A stretch of DNA of 64,000 bases from Rhizophagus irregularis (Eukaryota; Glomeromycota; Glomeromycetes; Glomerales; Glomeraceae), in assembly GCF_026210795.1 (NCBI RefSeq), contig NC_089442.1, forward strand, positions 868,001 through 932,000. Direction: 5' to 3'. The position numbers were made by a program, and so were the translations under genes. Position 1 is the stretch's first letter. The number at the start of each line of letters is the position of its first letter. Below, piece by piece: positions 62,874 through 64,000 of this stretch. A model generated the notes under the pieces. The model was not told the DNA's origin. It ran no database searches and saw only the letters and a list, made by a program, of their open reading frames with translations.

Positions 62874-63002
62874 AATCCCTCATATTTGGTCTTTCCAGAC
62901 CGCAGTAAATAAAAATACTTTAAAAATTTATACATCTAAACTAAATATAGCACTGCACCACATAATTAATAAATTGCCTAGATAGTTTCTGGCATTACAG
63001 TG
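62874..63002. other. Right flank of the CACTA element
   Basis: Short non-coding stretch between the CACTA target duplication and the decayed coiled-coil gene. No gene seen. Confidence 0.5.
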
Positions 63003-64000
63003 TCACTGCAGATTATACAAACCAACTCTAATACACGTATTACTATTATTGTGTCTGCATATCCAGAACATGTATGGAAAGCCATCCTTGACAAAAGGTT
63101 GATGTCCAAACATCATGAAATATAATATTTAGACATCATGATGGTATGTCTAGACATCATGTTTGATATATGTAGGATGATGTTTGTACATTATTTAACA
63201 TGATGTGAAAGACATCAACCGACATGATGTCTAGATATCATGCTGATCAAATTACCAAATATAGTATATTTATGAGTTACACAAAATAAAATTTACTATA
63301 TTTGGTAACATGATGTCTAAGACATCATGTCAGTTGATGCTTGAGCATCATATTAAATGATGTACAAACATTATTCTACATATATCAAACATGATGTCTA
63401 GACATTATCCAACATGATGTCTGGATATCAACCTTTTGTCAAGGATGGCTTTCCATAAACATGAGCAATAACAATAACAGATAACGTAAAAATTATTATT
63501 GTGTTACGTTTAACTGAGGCAGGGTATAAAAATGATAATTCGCTGATACCACCTTCCAACATTTCTTTATTCTGTTTCTCTGGAAAAAGGATCGACGTCT
63601 GGTATTTTGTTATCAAAGACTGTTCAGCCATATCAGATACATGTTGTTTGTAAACATCACACTCAGTTTTAACTGTCTGTAACTCGAATGACTTTGATGA
63701 AAGTTCCGCTTCTAAGGTTTGTATTTCCGTTATTTTTGATGATTAAAGAGATTCTAATTCTTTTAGTCTCAAATTAAGCACGTCTATTTTTTTTTTACTA
63801 GTGATCAAATTTGTCTCATGTTGTGATCATTAGTTTGCATAACAATATACTGCGACTTAAGTCTTTCCAACTTGTCGTTTAGACTTTGGATGTGTTATTT
63901 GTCAAATGCTACCTGCTGCTCAAGATTCAAAACATTTTTTGCGTCGGTTAATAATTGTCTTACTTCTTTACTTAACTTCTTTGATGAAATAATAGATTGT
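63003..64000 (-). pseudogene. 3' end of a coiled-coil, tail-anchored protein gene, split by a MITE
   Basis: Read leftward from 64000, the frame encodes a long heptad-rich coiled coil (SKKLSKEVRQLLTDAKNVL, IQSLNDKLERLKSQYIVMQ, TLEAELSSKSFELQTVKTE). A hydrophobic segment, NTIIIFTLSVIVIAHVY, then looks like a C-terminal membrane anchor. The MITE at 63076-63455 is inserted within this anchor. Beyond it the frame resumes with MFWICRHNN and ends at 63003. Two TAA stops (63895-63897 and 63743-63745, both where Gln would fit) and a frameshift near 63800 show decay. The 5' part is outside the window, so the family cannot be named. A golgin-like or SNARE-like tail-anchored tether is only one possibility. 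Confidence 0.6.
63076..63455. mobile_element. 380-bp foldback MITE with TA duplication and ACATGATGTC motifs
   Basis: TGGAAAGCCATCCTTGACAA on the left is the exact complement of TTGTCAAGGATGGCTTTCCA on the right. The complementarity continues with few mismatches to the centre near 63270. TA flanks both ends, as in Tc1/mariner insertions. The palindromic motif GACATCATGT/ACATGATGTC occurs many times. There is no coding capacity. Confidence 0.85.

Noticed and set aside
1-64000. tRNA, rRNA or other structural RNA genes
   Set aside because: I looked for T-loop-like GGTTCGA blocks and conserved rRNA segments and found none; a covariance-model search would be needed to exclude them.

Overview
The window is very AT-rich eukaryotic DNA with short introns, full of mobile elements. 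The gene families are zinc-ribbon TKL kinases, F-box proteins, TPR/RING proteins, PIF1-helicase Helitron genes and a Tnp2-type CACTA transposase. Together they point to a Glomeromycotina (arbuscular mycorrhizal) fungus, most likely Rhizophagus or a close relative. That assignment is inferred from family content and base composition; no rRNA or other phylogenetic marker is present.

Layout. 1-564: a kinase exon with a stop, leaving the window on the left. 3461-7512: a kinase gene in which a zinc-ribbon plus N-lobe exon occurs six times ahead of one catalytic lobe, all introns phase 0. 7918-9081: MITEs, one nested in another. 10832-15115: a decayed RING/TPR gene. 18600-19861: a kinase lacking its N-lobe exon. 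20500-27300: a 2.9-kb direct duplication, each copy with an intact F-box gene. 29642-29852: a G/C-skewed minisatellite. 31946-33575: an ordinary four-exon kinase. 33576-39886: mostly non-coding DNA with a small retroelement-like relic.

39887-54430 is bounded by inverted termini with a 3-bp target duplication. It contains repeat arrays, an OB-fold-like gene and a Helitron Rep/PIF1 helicase gene broken by two MITEs. 55477-62873 is a 7.4-kb CACTA element with CACTGGT ends and an AAT target duplication. It carries a decayed transposase on the minus strand and two decayed accessory genes on the plus strand, separated by a 114-bp tandem repeat. 63003-64000 is the 3' end of a decayed coiled-coil gene whose membrane anchor is split by a MITE.

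The intact-looking host genes are the multi-module kinase, the four-exon kinase and the two F-box paralogues. Kinases and F-box proteins act in phosphorylation signalling and SCF ubiquitin ligases respectively; nothing in the sequence links these copies in one pathway. Most other coding sequence belongs to transposons or is decaying, and nearly all the premature stops could arise by one C:G to T:A transition.
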